DNA of 49,159 nucleotides from Microvirga sp. (lineage in GTDB: Bacteria; Pseudomonadota; Alphaproteobacteria; Rhizobiales; Beijerinckiaceae), in assembly GCA_022241475.1 (NCBI GenBank), contig JAKOMT010000013.1, forward strand, positions 1-49,159. Reading direction: 5' to 3'. Shown one piece after another: positions 25,546 through 33,043 of the stretch (positions are counted from its first letter, which is position 1; each line of letters starts with the position of its first letter). The notes under the pieces are model-generated. The model worked only from the letters and a program-made list of their open reading frames with translations, made no database searches and was not told the origin of the DNA. The translations under genes and the position numbers were made by a program.

Positions 25546-26912
25546 ACGCGCGGCCCGATCGAGGCCTGCTCGCGCTCGGCGCGGTGCTCGAAATCGAGAA
25601 ACGCGCCCGCGCCGCGCTCACCGTCGAGGAACTGGGCTTCCTCGTCGTCAACGACACGCATCTCGTCGCGCCCTACCGCCAGGCCGCGTTCTACAGGGCG
25701 GATCGCCGCGTCGTTCAGGCGCTCTCCGGCCTCGCCATGCCCGATCCCGACGCGCCGTTCACACGCCTGTTGCGAACATGGTTCGAACGCAGCCGCGCCG
25801 AGGCTTCGGAGCAGCCGGGCGCCGCCTGGGCCCTGCCGACGGGCGCGCTCGCGGAGTTTCTCGGCGCGCCGGACAGCGAGGCGCGGCGCGAGGCGGAGCA
25901 AAACTTCGCCGCGCATCTGCCCGATCACGCCTTGCGCCTCGCCCTGCGCTTTCGCGGGGAGGAGACCGGCGCGCTGCTGTTCGCGCGCGAAACGCCCTTC
26001 GCCCCGGCCGAGATCGCCCTCCTCGAACACCTCGCCGACGCCTATGCGCACGCCCTCGTCGCGCTGACCGGCAAGGGCGCGCGCAGCCTTCGACGAACCC
26101 GCCGGGCGATCGTGGTCGGCGGCTGCGCCGCGCTGGCGACGCTGCTTGCGCTCCTGCCCGTGCGCCAGTCCGTTCTCGCGCCGGCGGAGATCGTGGCCGA
26201 GAACGCCACGCTCGTGCGCGCGCCGGCTCCCGGCGTCGTCGAAACCGTGCACGTGCGCCCCAACGAAGCCGCCGCCGCCGGCGCGCCGCTCCTTTCGCTC
26301 GACGGGCGCGAACTGGCGACGAGGCGCGAGGTGGCGCGCCAGCAACTCGCCGTCGCCGAGGCCGAGCTGCGCCAGGCGAGGCAGCAGGCGGTTTTCGACG
26401 AGCGCTCCCGGGCGCAACTCGCCATCCTCCAGGGCCGGCGCGAACAGCACGTGGCCGAGGTCGCCTTCGTCGAAGGCCTCCTCGCGCGCATCGACGTCGC
26501 CGCCCCGCGCGCCGGCGTCGCGATTTTCGACGACGCCGCCGACTGGGAAGGCCGCCCGGTGGCGCTCGGCGAGCGGATCATGCTGCTCGCCGATCCGGAC
26601 GACCGGGCGCTCGAAATCCGCCTCGCCGTGCCGGACGCGATCGTGCTGGAGCCGGGCGCGAGCGTCGACCTGTTCCTGAACATCGACCCCGCCGACCCGA
26701 TCCCCGCGCGTCTCACCCGCGCGGGCTACAGGGCCTCGGCGACGCCCGAGGGGGTGATGGCGTATCGCCTGCGCGCGGCCTTCACGGCGGAGGATTCCCG
26801 GCTTCGCATCGGCCTGCGCGGGACCGCCAAGATCTATGGCGAGGAGACGCGGCTGATCGTCTATCTCCTGCGTCGGCCCATTGCGGGAGCGCGGCTGTGG
26901 CTGGGTCTGTAA
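25542..26912 (+). CDS. GAF-like domain fused to HlyD adaptor
   Basis: A 456-residue protein. The N-terminal 150 residues have no export signal and read as a GAF-like cytoplasmic sensor (LGAVLEIEKRARAALTVEELGFLVVNDTHLVAPYRQAAFY). A single membrane segment (about 189-206, VVGGCAALATLLALLPV) leads to a periplasmic HlyD part with a lipoyl half (APAPGVVETVHVRPNEAAAAGAPLLSLDG), a helical hairpin and a second half. The order sensor - membrane - adaptor would let a cytoplasmic signal act on the exporter; that is inference. It overlaps its neighbours by 4 and 16 bases. The GAF call is by fold-level pattern only. Confidence 0.7.
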   Translation: MNARPDRGLLALGAVLEIEKRARAALTVEELGFLVVNDTHLVAPYRQAAFYRADRRVVQALSGLAMPDPDAPFTRLLRTWFERSRAEASEQPGAAWALPTGALAEFLGAPDSEARREAEQNFAAHLPDHALRLALRFRGEETGALLFARETPFAPAEIALLEHLADAYAHALVALTGKGARSLRRTRRAIVVGGCAALATLLALLPVRQSVLAPAEIVAENATLVRAPAPGVVETVHVRPNEAAAAGAPLLSLDGRELATRREVARQQLAVAEAELRQARQQAVFDERSRAQLAILQGRREQHVAEVAFVEGLLARIDVAAPRAGVAIFDDAADWEGRPVALGERIMLLADPDDRALEIRLAVPDAIVLEPGASVDLFLNIDPADPIPARLTRAGYRASATPEGVMAYRLRAAFTAEDSRLRIGLRGTAKIYGEETRLIVYLLRRPIAGARLWLGL

Positions 26913-29065
26913 GCCTGCCCGAGGGCGGGCTCGCGCAAGCCCGCTCCGCCGTCGTCGCCCGCCCCCGTCCCCCGCCTATCCGCGAGGAACTCATCCTGCA
27001 CGCGGGGCCGCCGACACGGGACGGCGCGCCGACCTGGACGCTGGAGGACCCGGCGCGGGCGCGCTTTTTCCGCATCGGCTGGGCCGAGGTCGAGATGCTG
27101 GCGCGCTGGGTGGCGGGCGATCCGGCCGCCATCGCGCGCGCCGTATCGGCCGCGACGACCCTCACGCTGCGGGCCGCCGACGTCGAGGCGTTCGTGCGAT
27201 TTCTCTCGGGCGCCGACCTTCTCCGGAGCCACGGGCCGGAGGCGAATGCGCGCCTGCTGGAAAAGGCGCGCGCGGGCCGCATGGGGCCGCTGAAGGCGCT
27301 CCTGAAGAACTACCTCTTCTTCCGCGTCCCGCTCGCACGCCCAGACCGCTTCCTCGATGCGACGTCGCCACTCGCGGCGCCCTTCTTCCACCCCGCCTTC
27401 TGGATCGCCACGGCGATCGCCGGGCTCGTCGGGCTGTTCCTCGCCCTGCGGCGATGGGACGAGTTCGCCACGACCTTCCTGCACGTCTTCACGCTGGAAG
27501 GCGCGCTCCTCGCGGGCGTCGCGCTCCTGTTCGCCAAGGCGCTCCACGAACTGGCCCACGCCTACGCCGCCAAGCGCGAGGGACTGCCCGTGCCGACCAT
27601 GGGCGTGGCGCTGATGGTGCTCTACCCCGTGCTCTACACCGACACCACGGCGGCCTGGCGGGTGCCGGACCGTGCGCGGCGCCTGCGCATCGGCTACGCC
27701 GGCATGGCGATCGAACTGGCGCTCGCCGCGTGGATGACGCTGCTCTGGAGCTTCCTGCCGGACGGCCCCGCGCGCAGCGCCGTTTTCGTGCTGGCGACGA
27801 CGACGTGGATCATGACGCTCGCGGTGAATCTCAACCCGTTCATGCGCTTCGACGGGTATTTCCTGTTCTCCGACGCGATCGATACGCCCAACCTTCAGGA
27901 TCGCGCCTTCCGCCTCGCCCGCTGGCGCCTGCGCGAGGCCTTGTTCGGTTTCGGCGAGCCGCCGCCTGAGGTCTTCCCCCGCAGCCGCGCGCGGCTCCTC
28001 GTCGCCTACGCGGTCGCGACGTGGATCTACCGGTTCGTCCTCTTCCTCGGCATCGCGCTCCTCGTCTACCATTTCTTCTTCAAGGCGCTCGGGATCGTCC
28101 TGATGATCGTCGAACTCGCCTGGTTCATCGGCCGGCCGATCGCGCTCGAACTGCGCGAATGGGCGTCGCGGCGAGAGAAATACGCGCTGAACCGCAATAC
28201 GCTCACGTCGCTCGGCGGCCTGGCGCTGGTCATCGCGCTGTTCGCCGCGCCGCTGCATTGGCCGATCCACGCGCCGGCGCTGATGCGGCCCGAGCGGCAA
28301 ACGCGGATCTTCGCTCCCGCCGACGCGCGCCTCGCCACGATTCATGCGGAGCCCGGCGATGAGGTGATCGCGGGCGCGCCGCTCTATCGTTTCGAGTCGC
28401 CCGACATGGACCATCGCCTCGCCGAGATCGAGCGGCGCATCACGCTTCTGCGCTGGCGCGCCGGCGCCGAGGTGGAGGCGACGGGCGGGCGCGCCAATCG
28501 CGAGGCCATCTGGCGCGAACTCGAGGGCGCGATTTCCGAGCGCGACGCCCTGCGCGCGCTCGCCGCCCGCCTGTCGGTCGACGCCCCGCACGACGGGCTT
28601 CTCGCCGAGCGTGACGAGGAGACGCAGCCCCGGGATTGGGTCGCGGAAGGCGAATGGCTGGCGACCGTGATTTCGCCCGATCGCGCGCTCGTCGAGGCCT
28701 ATCTGGCGGAGGCCGATCTCGCGCGCGTCGCGCCGGGCTCGGCGGCGCGGTTCTACCCCGAAGCGCCCGGCCGCGCGCCGATCGCCCTCGCCGTGCTAGA
28801 TATCGCGACGACGGCGACGCGTCGCCTCGAAAGCGCGCCCGAACTCGCCTCCGATTTCGGCGGCGGGATCGCGGCGCATCTGCGGGCCGAGGAGATCACG
28901 CCCGACGGCGCCGTCTACCGCGTCCTGCTCGCGCCGCGCGATCCCGCCGCGCCGACGGCGATCGCGCTGCGCGGGACCGTGCGCATGGAGGGCGAACGCC
29001 AGTCCATCGCGGCTCGCCTGTGGCGCGCGGGGGTGGCGATCGTGGTGCGGGAGAGCGGGTTCTGA
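26897..29065 (+). CDS. PqqD-like / M50 (site-2-protease-like) / HlyD fusion
   Basis: About 722 residues from GTG 26897 (GGGAG upstream; 16-base overlap with the previous gene). The first 130 residues look like a PqqD-type winged helix (TWTLEDPARARFFRIGWAEVEMLARW). Then come membrane segments with the zinc motif H217-E-L-A-H221 and the third ligand in N313-P-F-M-R-F-D319-G, the S2P/M50 pattern. More membrane segments follow (YRFVLFLGIALLVYHFFF), then a periplasmic HlyD barrel from about residue 460. It looks catalytically complete. In place of an ABC ATPase it may bind, cleave or move the giant protein; that role is inference. M50-HlyD fusions are known in some bacteriocin and peptide export loci. 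Confidence 0.78.
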   Translation: MAGSVSLPEGGLAQARSAVVARPRPPPIREELILHAGPPTRDGAPTWTLEDPARARFFRIGWAEVEMLARWVAGDPAAIARAVSAATTLTLRAADVEAFVRFLSGADLLRSHGPEANARLLEKARAGRMGPLKALLKNYLFFRVPLARPDRFLDATSPLAAPFFHPAFWIATAIAGLVGLFLALRRWDEFATTFLHVFTLEGALLAGVALLFAKALHELAHAYAAKREGLPVPTMGVALMVLYPVLYTDTTAAWRVPDRARRLRIGYAGMAIELALAAWMTLLWSFLPDGPARSAVFVLATTTWIMTLAVNLNPFMRFDGYFLFSDAIDTPNLQDRAFRLARWRLREALFGFGEPPPEVFPRSRARLLVAYAVATWIYRFVLFLGIALLVYHFFFKALGIVLMIVELAWFIGRPIALELREWASRREKYALNRNTLTSLGGLALVIALFAAPLHWPIHAPALMRPERQTRIFAPADARLATIHAEPGDEVIAGAPLYRFESPDMDHRLAEIERRITLLRWRAGAEVEATGGRANREAIWRELEGAISERDALRALAARLSVDAPHDGLLAERDEETQPRDWVAEGEWLATVISPDRALVEAYLAEADLARVAPGSAARFYPEAPGRAPIALAVLDIATTATRRLESAPELASDFGGGIAAHLRAEEITPDGAVYRVLLAPRDPAAPTAIALRGTVRMEGERQSIAARLWRAGVAIVVRESGF

Positions 29066-29113
29066 GCGGCGGAAAGCGCGCTCGAACCCTCAATTGTCGG
29101 CATTTTGAAGGAG

Positions 29114-29190
29114 TGGTCGGAGTGGCAGGATTCGAACCTGCGACCCCCTCGTCCCGAACGAGGTGCGCTACCAGGCTGCGCTACACTCCG
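29114..29190 (-). tRNA. tRNA-Pro (anticodon CGG)
   Basis: The minus strand folds as a complete 77-base tRNA including an encoded CCA. Acceptor arms CGGAGTG/CACTCCG pair, the T-arm is GCAGGTTCGAATCCTGC, and the anticodon loop TTCGGGA gives CGG, reading the Pro codon CCG. It lies antisense and just after the M50 gene. Confidence 0.95.
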
Positions 29191-29312
29191 ACTGCGCTGG
29201 CGCGGATCGTATAGCCGTCGCGGGAGCGCGCCGCAAGCGGCAAAATCGGGTTTCGGACAATCGAAACGCCATTGCCAAGCCCCCGCGCCCCCACTATGTT
29301 CCGGCGCCGCGA

Positions 29313-29387
<75 letters not shown>

Positions 29388-29633
29388 ACCAGTCAGCGGT
29401 TTTCGTTCGACATGCGGGGGCTTCCGAGAAAGGTCCGTCCTTTCCGTAGCTTGGCGCCCTGTCAGCCTTGCGCGTCTCTCTCCCCCGTGGCGATTTCGCC
29501 GGTTTCCGCGCGATGGTCGCCTCGTTTTCTCCGTCGGCCCGATTCCCGACATGCTCGCGGGATGTTTCGGATGCCAAGGGGCGGCGGGCCTGATGTCAGG
29601 ACACGAACGAGGAGCGCCGCTGACGGCAGCCAG

Positions 29634-29667
29634 CTGACACCATCAGGCCTTCGGTTGATGGCGTCAG
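29634..29667 (-). terminator. Hairpin at the 3' end of the left recombinase gene
   Basis: Arms CTGACACCATCA (29634-29645) and TGATGGCGTCAG (29656-29667) pair with one mismatch around a ten-base loop. The recombinase stop (29664-29666) lies inside the second arm. It may end the cassette transcript, or be part of the element boundary. Confidence 0.5.
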
Positions 29668-31397
29668 TCGAGCAGGAGGGAACGCTGTTCGTTCCAGTCC
29701 AGAGGCAGCGGCCGCGCGGCCTTCAATCGCTCGGGCGTCAACGCGATGGGCTGGCGACCCGCAAGGATCATTTTCGTGATGTCGGGGGCGAGAAAGGCCA
29801 GCGACAGGTTCCGGCTGACATGGGAGACCTGTCGCCGGTCCCGCTTTGCAATCGCAGCGATGGTGGCTGCGCGGCCGGAGCGCAAATCTTCGAACCAGCG
29901 ATGGCCGTCGCGGATGAGTTGCACGAGATCGCCATCGGGCCGTCTCGTCCTGCTGCTCACCTCGCCCAGGATGAGCCGGACCTGCTTGCCGCACCGCTGC
30001 AATCGAATCGGGACGGTGATCTTGATCGGCTCCTCGTCGTCGGTGAGGTCGGCGATGCCGTCGCGCTCTTCGATTTCCAGCGCCTCGGCCAGCGCCGCGC
30101 GGTTGATGGCGAGGGTGATGCTGTCGTGCCCCACCGCGATCCGTTCGAGGAACTGCCGGACCATCGTCAGCTGCAGTTCCGCCTCCGCATCAGCTCCCGT
30201 TTCGCTGATTGTTTCGGAAAGCCGCTTGCCGGCATCGATGATCCTCGTCAACTGGGGGAGTACTCTGGCTCCGGCGAGGCCTGCTATCCAGATGGGATCG
30301 CCAAGGTGGTCGACGATGGTGGTGACGACCAGTTGCTCCAGATCCGGCGCCGGTATCCGGATGCCCGTGCCGTCGGCCTTGCCTCGAACGAGCGGCGCGG
30401 ACGTGTAGTAGCGGTAGCGCCGCCCGGATTTGATGGCGTAGGTCGGGCTCATCCTGTCGCCGTCGTGATCGAACACCAGCCCCGCCAGGGGGGCGGAGAC
30501 CGCGCGGGATTGTGTTCCCCGCTGCCGATGGCTCTGGTCCGCCAGACGGGACTGCACATCTTGCCACAGGTTCTCCGGGATGATCGCCTCGTGCTCGCCC
30601 TGATGGACCTCTCCACGATGTTCGATCTCGCCGCGATACAGGCGGTTGCGGAGGATTTGGTAGATGGCGCCCCGGCTGAGGCTGGCGCCGCCCATTTCCT
30701 TTCCGTCACGGTAGCGGCGGCGCTTCGAGACAATGCCATCAGCGTCGAGCGACCGCTTCAGGGCCGCGATGGAGTTAACCTCCAGATAGCGTTGGAAGAT
30801 CAGCCTGACGGTCTTGGCTTCGGGTTGGTTGATGACGAGCTTGCGATTGACGCCATCGTAGCCGAGCGGCGGCAGGCCTCCCATCCACATGCCGCGCCGT
30901 TTCGAGAGCGCGATCTTGTCGCGGATGCGCTCGCCCGCCACCTCGCGCTCGAACTGGGCGAAGGAGAGGAGGACGTTGAGCGTCAGCCGGCCCATGGAGG
31001 TCGAGGTGTTGAAGGCTTGCGTCACTGATACGAACGAGGCGCCGTGCGCGTCGAACAGCTCCGTGAGCTTGGCGAAGTCGGCGAGCGATCGTGTCAGCCG
31101 GTCGACTTTGTAGACTACGACGGTATCGATGAGGCCGTTGCGGATGTCCTCCAGCAGGCGCTTCAGGGCGGGTCGTTCGATTGAGCCGCCGGAGAGGCCG
31201 CCATCGTCATACGCATCCGGCAGCAATCTCCAGCCTTCATGTGTCTGGCTGGCGATGTAGGCTTCGCAAGCCTCCCGCTGGGCGTGAAGCGAGTTGAAGC
31301 TCTGCTCCAGACCTTCTTCGCTCGACTTGCGGGTATAGACGGCGCAGCGCCGTTTCTGACCCCGCGCCTGGGGCTGCTTCGCTTCACGCCGGGCCAT
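29664..31397 (-). CDS. Large serine recombinase (left cassette), with fused C-terminal HTH
   Basis: About 577 residues. The N-terminal resolvase domain has CAVYTRKSSEEG (catalytic Ser25) and LLSFAQFEREVAGERIRDKI. The recombinase domain starts near GMWMGGLPPLGYD, and there is a C-terminal helical region. The last 110 residues (KITVPIRLQRCGKQVRLILGE..ATIAAIAKRDRRQVSHVSRNLSLAFLAPDITKMILAGRQP) are homologous to the separate HTH protein of the right-hand cassette, so this is the fused form. I chose ATG 31397; ATG 31418 is also in frame. It overlaps the DUF2924 gene by 14 bases. It probably integrates or excises the island by site-specific recombination. Confidence 0.9.
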   Translation of the reverse strand: MARREAKQPQARGQKRRCAVYTRKSSEEGLEQSFNSLHAQREACEAYIASQTHEGWRLLPDAYDDGGLSGGSIERPALKRLLEDIRNGLIDTVVVYKVDRLTRSLADFAKLTELFDAHGASFVSVTQAFNTSTSMGRLTLNVLLSFAQFEREVAGERIRDKIALSKRRGMWMGGLPPLGYDGVNRKLVINQPEAKTVRLIFQRYLEVNSIAALKRSLDADGIVSKRRRYRDGKEMGGASLSRGAIYQILRNRLYRGEIEHRGEVHQGEHEAIIPENLWQDVQSRLADQSHRQRGTQSRAVSAPLAGLVFDHDGDRMSPTYAIKSGRRYRYYTSAPLVRGKADGTGIRIPAPDLEQLVVTTIVDHLGDPIWIAGLAGARVLPQLTRIIDAGKRLSETISETGADAEAELQLTMVRQFLERIAVGHDSITLAINRAALAEALEIEERDGIADLTDDEEPIKITVPIRLQRCGKQVRLILGEVSSRTRRPDGDLVQLIRDGHRWFEDLRSGRAATIAAIAKRDRRQVSHVSRNLSLAFLAPDITKMILAGRQPIALTPERLKAARPLPLDWNEQRSLLLD

Positions 31398-31836
31398 GGC
31401 CGCCCTGCCCCGCTGCATGAAGTCCGAAGAAGGCAGGGCCGGACCATCTTGTGCCGGTGATTTCCCGGGCGATGGCGCTCAGCGACCTGTAGGTGCAGCC
31501 ACGATAAAGATAGCCGCCGCTTCCATGGGCGACGACCTCGATCGTCCGCCCCCGCCATTCTCGAATGAAGCGCGTGCCAGCCTTCACGCTGCGTTCCACG
31601 CGAGTGCGCTCGTTCTTCTTTGCTCCCCGCGCAGAAATGAGCGCGGCGCGCGTGACCGAGGACAGACCGCCGAAGGCGATCTCCTGCAGTCGGTAGGCGA
31701 TGGCCTGGATGACCAACTCGCGGCTCATCCGCGCCGGCGCTTCACAGCCATAGAGATCGAGCCACCGGCTGCGCAGCAGAGCGAGGTCGAGATCGGCGAG
31801 GCCGCCAATCTCTTCCTGAACAGCGGGATCCGTCAC
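31384..31836 (-). CDS. DUF2924 protein (left cassette)
   Basis: A 150-residue protein from GTG 31836, which has a GAGGAGG at good distance; ATG 31878 would overlap the upstream gene. Conserved parts are LRSRWLDLYGCEAP, RELVIQAIAYRLQEIAFGGL, GTRFIREWRGRTIEVVA, and YLYRGCTYRSLSAIAREITGTRWSGPAFFGL. The final segment is a DUF2924 hallmark and resembles SAM-like or homeodomain-like modules. DUF2924 genes sit immediately upstream of serine recombinases in many alphaproteobacterial elements. Function is not established; a DNA-binding accessory (directionality or regulation) role is inference. Confidence 0.85.
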   Translation of the reverse strand: MTDPAVQEEIGGLADLDLALLRSRWLDLYGCEAPARMSRELVIQAIAYRLQEIAFGGLSSVTRAALISARGAKKNERTRVERSVKAGTRFIREWRGRTIEVVAHGSGGYLYRGCTYRSLSAIAREITGTRWSGPAFFGLHAAGQGGHGPA

Positions 31837-31846
31837 CGCCGCCTCC

Positions 31847-32446
31847 TCAGGCCGCGATCCGGTATCGGCGGATGCCATCGGCCTTCTCGCTGGCGACGGT
31901 CAGCCCACACTTCTTCTTGAGCGTGCCGGAGAGGAAGCCGCGCACCGAGTGGGCCTGCCAGCCGCTCGCCGCCATCAGGTCTGGCAGTGTCGCGCCCGCA
32001 TCCCGACTGAGCAGTTCGACGATGGCTGCGCCCTTCGTGCCTGCGCGGAAGGCTACGTCGTCAGCGGACCCGCTATTGCTCGCACCGACATCACCGCTGA
32101 CCCGTGGGGCAACCGTCGAGGCGGTAGCGTCGGCTGACGGCTTTGCTGCCGATCCATCATTCGTCTGCTCGGCCTGCTCCGACGATCCGATGGCGGCGAG
32201 CCCTGCCGGCGTGATCGCGAGGGTCAAGCGCTCACCGTTCTGTGCGCGCGCCCATTCCTGATCCTCGGGGCGAGCCAACTCTTCCTGCAACAGCCGCCGC
32301 CGTAGGAGCGACTTCAGCGCTCGCCTCCCCGCGCCCCCCTTGTTGCAAACGCCATCCGGCAGCGGCAGGACACGGCCTTCAGGGCGTTGCATGGCATGGT
32401 TCAGGATAGAGAGGTGGGCAGCGGTCAGCTTGGTGGTGGTCGTCAT
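31847..32446 (-). CDS. DUF3489 protein (left cassette)
   Basis: A 199-residue protein. The N-terminal half (LTAAHLSILNHAMQRPEGRVLPLP..GGAGRRALKSLLRRRLLQEE) and the C-terminal half (TKGAAIVELLSRDAGATLPDLMAASGWQAHSVRGFLSGTLKKKCGLTVASEKADGIRRY) are both winged-helix-like, joined by a low-complexity Ala/Ser linker. The C-terminal half is DUF3489. The start at ATG 32446 gives MTTTTKLT, the usual opening of this family. It is followed by DUF2924 after ten bases. It is a DNA-binding accessory by pattern; its role is unknown. Confidence 0.85.
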   Translation of the reverse strand: MTTTTKLTAAHLSILNHAMQRPEGRVLPLPDGVCNKGGAGRRALKSLLRRRLLQEELARPEDQEWARAQNGERLTLAITPAGLAAIGSSEQAEQTNDGSAAKPSADATASTVAPRVSGDVGASNSGSADDVAFRAGTKGAAIVELLSRDAGATLPDLMAASGWQAHSVRGFLSGTLKKKCGLTVASEKADGIRRYRIAA

Positions 32447-32497
32447 GGGGCTCTCCCATTCCAGGCGCCAGCCCGATGCCAGCGCTACTACCACCTG

Positions 32498-32520
32498 GAG
32501 CCCGGAATGCTTCCGGGCTC
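32498..32520. repeat. Perfect 10-bp inverted repeat upstream of DUF3489
   Basis: GAGCCCGGAA and TTCCGGGCTC flank a three-base centre (TGC). The repeat lies about 50 bases upstream of the first gene of the left recombinase cassette. It could be an operator for the DUF3489/DUF2924 proteins, a recombinase arm site, or a terminator for incoming transcription. No choice can be made from sequence alone. Confidence 0.6.
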
Positions 32521-32603
32521 ACGACCATGCATGCTTGCCGTCACGAGGAAGTCCAGTCGAGTTGGGGGGCTGTCGTTGTTTACGGCACCGTAGTCGGAAC
32601 CGC

Positions 32604-32629
32604 GGGTTCGAATCCCTATCCCTCCGCCA
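32604..32629 (+). other. tRNA-Ser-like 3' end fragment (possible att scar)
   Basis: The bases have a T-arm (GGGTTCGAATCCC) followed by an acceptor-like tail ending TCCGCCA, as in bacterial tRNA-Ser 3' ends. No matching 5' half, anticodon arm or variable arm exists upstream. A perfect hairpin terminator follows at 32656. A 3' tRNA remnant with its terminator at the end of a recombinase cassette is what a past integration into a tRNA gene leaves behind. Confidence 0.5.
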
Positions 32630-32655
32630 CCTGCCCTCGCGAAAGCGTTCTCCCG

Positions 32656-32677
32656 ATCCGGCTTCGGCCGGATTTTT
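32656..32677 (+). terminator. Intrinsic terminator
   Basis: ATCCGGC, a TTCG tetraloop, GCCGGAT, then a run of T. This is a textbook rho-independent terminator. It follows the tRNA-like fragment, so it was probably the terminator of a tRNA gene. It also insulates the defence operon from the left. Confidence 0.85.
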
Positions 32678-32807
32678 GCGTTGTTTTCGAGGGTTATGCG
32701 GGAGAGGCTGAGCACCAGCCCCGGTGCCGGGAGGCCCTGAAGCGGTCTCTCAGGGCCGATATTCTCTGGGGCTGATGACTGCGCCGTTTTGGTGAACAGC
32801 CCCTAAG

Positions 32808-32820
32808 ATATTGACAATAT
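32808..32820. promoter_or_regulatory. Palindrome overlapping a TTGACA, upstream of the defence operon
   Basis: ATATTG-A-CAATAT is a perfect inverted repeat with a one-base centre, and contains TTGACA (32811-32816). No good -10 lies 16-18 bases later. It lies about 225 bases upstream of the methyltransferase start and could be an operator. The rest of 32678-33043 shows nothing else I can name. Confidence 0.3.
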
Positions 32821-33043
32821 TAAGTAAATCTGGAAGAACAAAATTGCTTGGATTGAGGTCGCGATTGATCCTTCTGCGACAGTAGTCGAAAGCTCTCTGT
32901 CGACGGCGTCCATTGGATTCCAAGCTCGCCGGTGAGAGTGAACTGTCGGGGTGGAGACAGCGTTAGCCCCTAGATTTCGGTGTTTACGGCAGCTGGAACC
33001 GTAGATATCGTGGACCAGACCTTTAGAGAGACAGATTCAAGAT

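Noticed and set aside
25778..26896. N-terminal extension of the M50 fusion by about 370 residues
   Set aside because: The upstream part of that frame overlaps the GAF/HlyD gene and is Arg-rich without domains. GTG 26897 has a GGGAG site and gives a PqqD-like start.
29412..31028. Long plus-strand frame across the left recombinase
   Set aside because: No domain, and the minus strand gives a complete serine recombinase.
32811..32839. TTGACA as the -35 of a promoter for the defence operon
   Set aside because: No acceptable -10 at 16-18 bases, and the methyltransferase start is over 200 bases away. Kept only as a weak palindrome feature.
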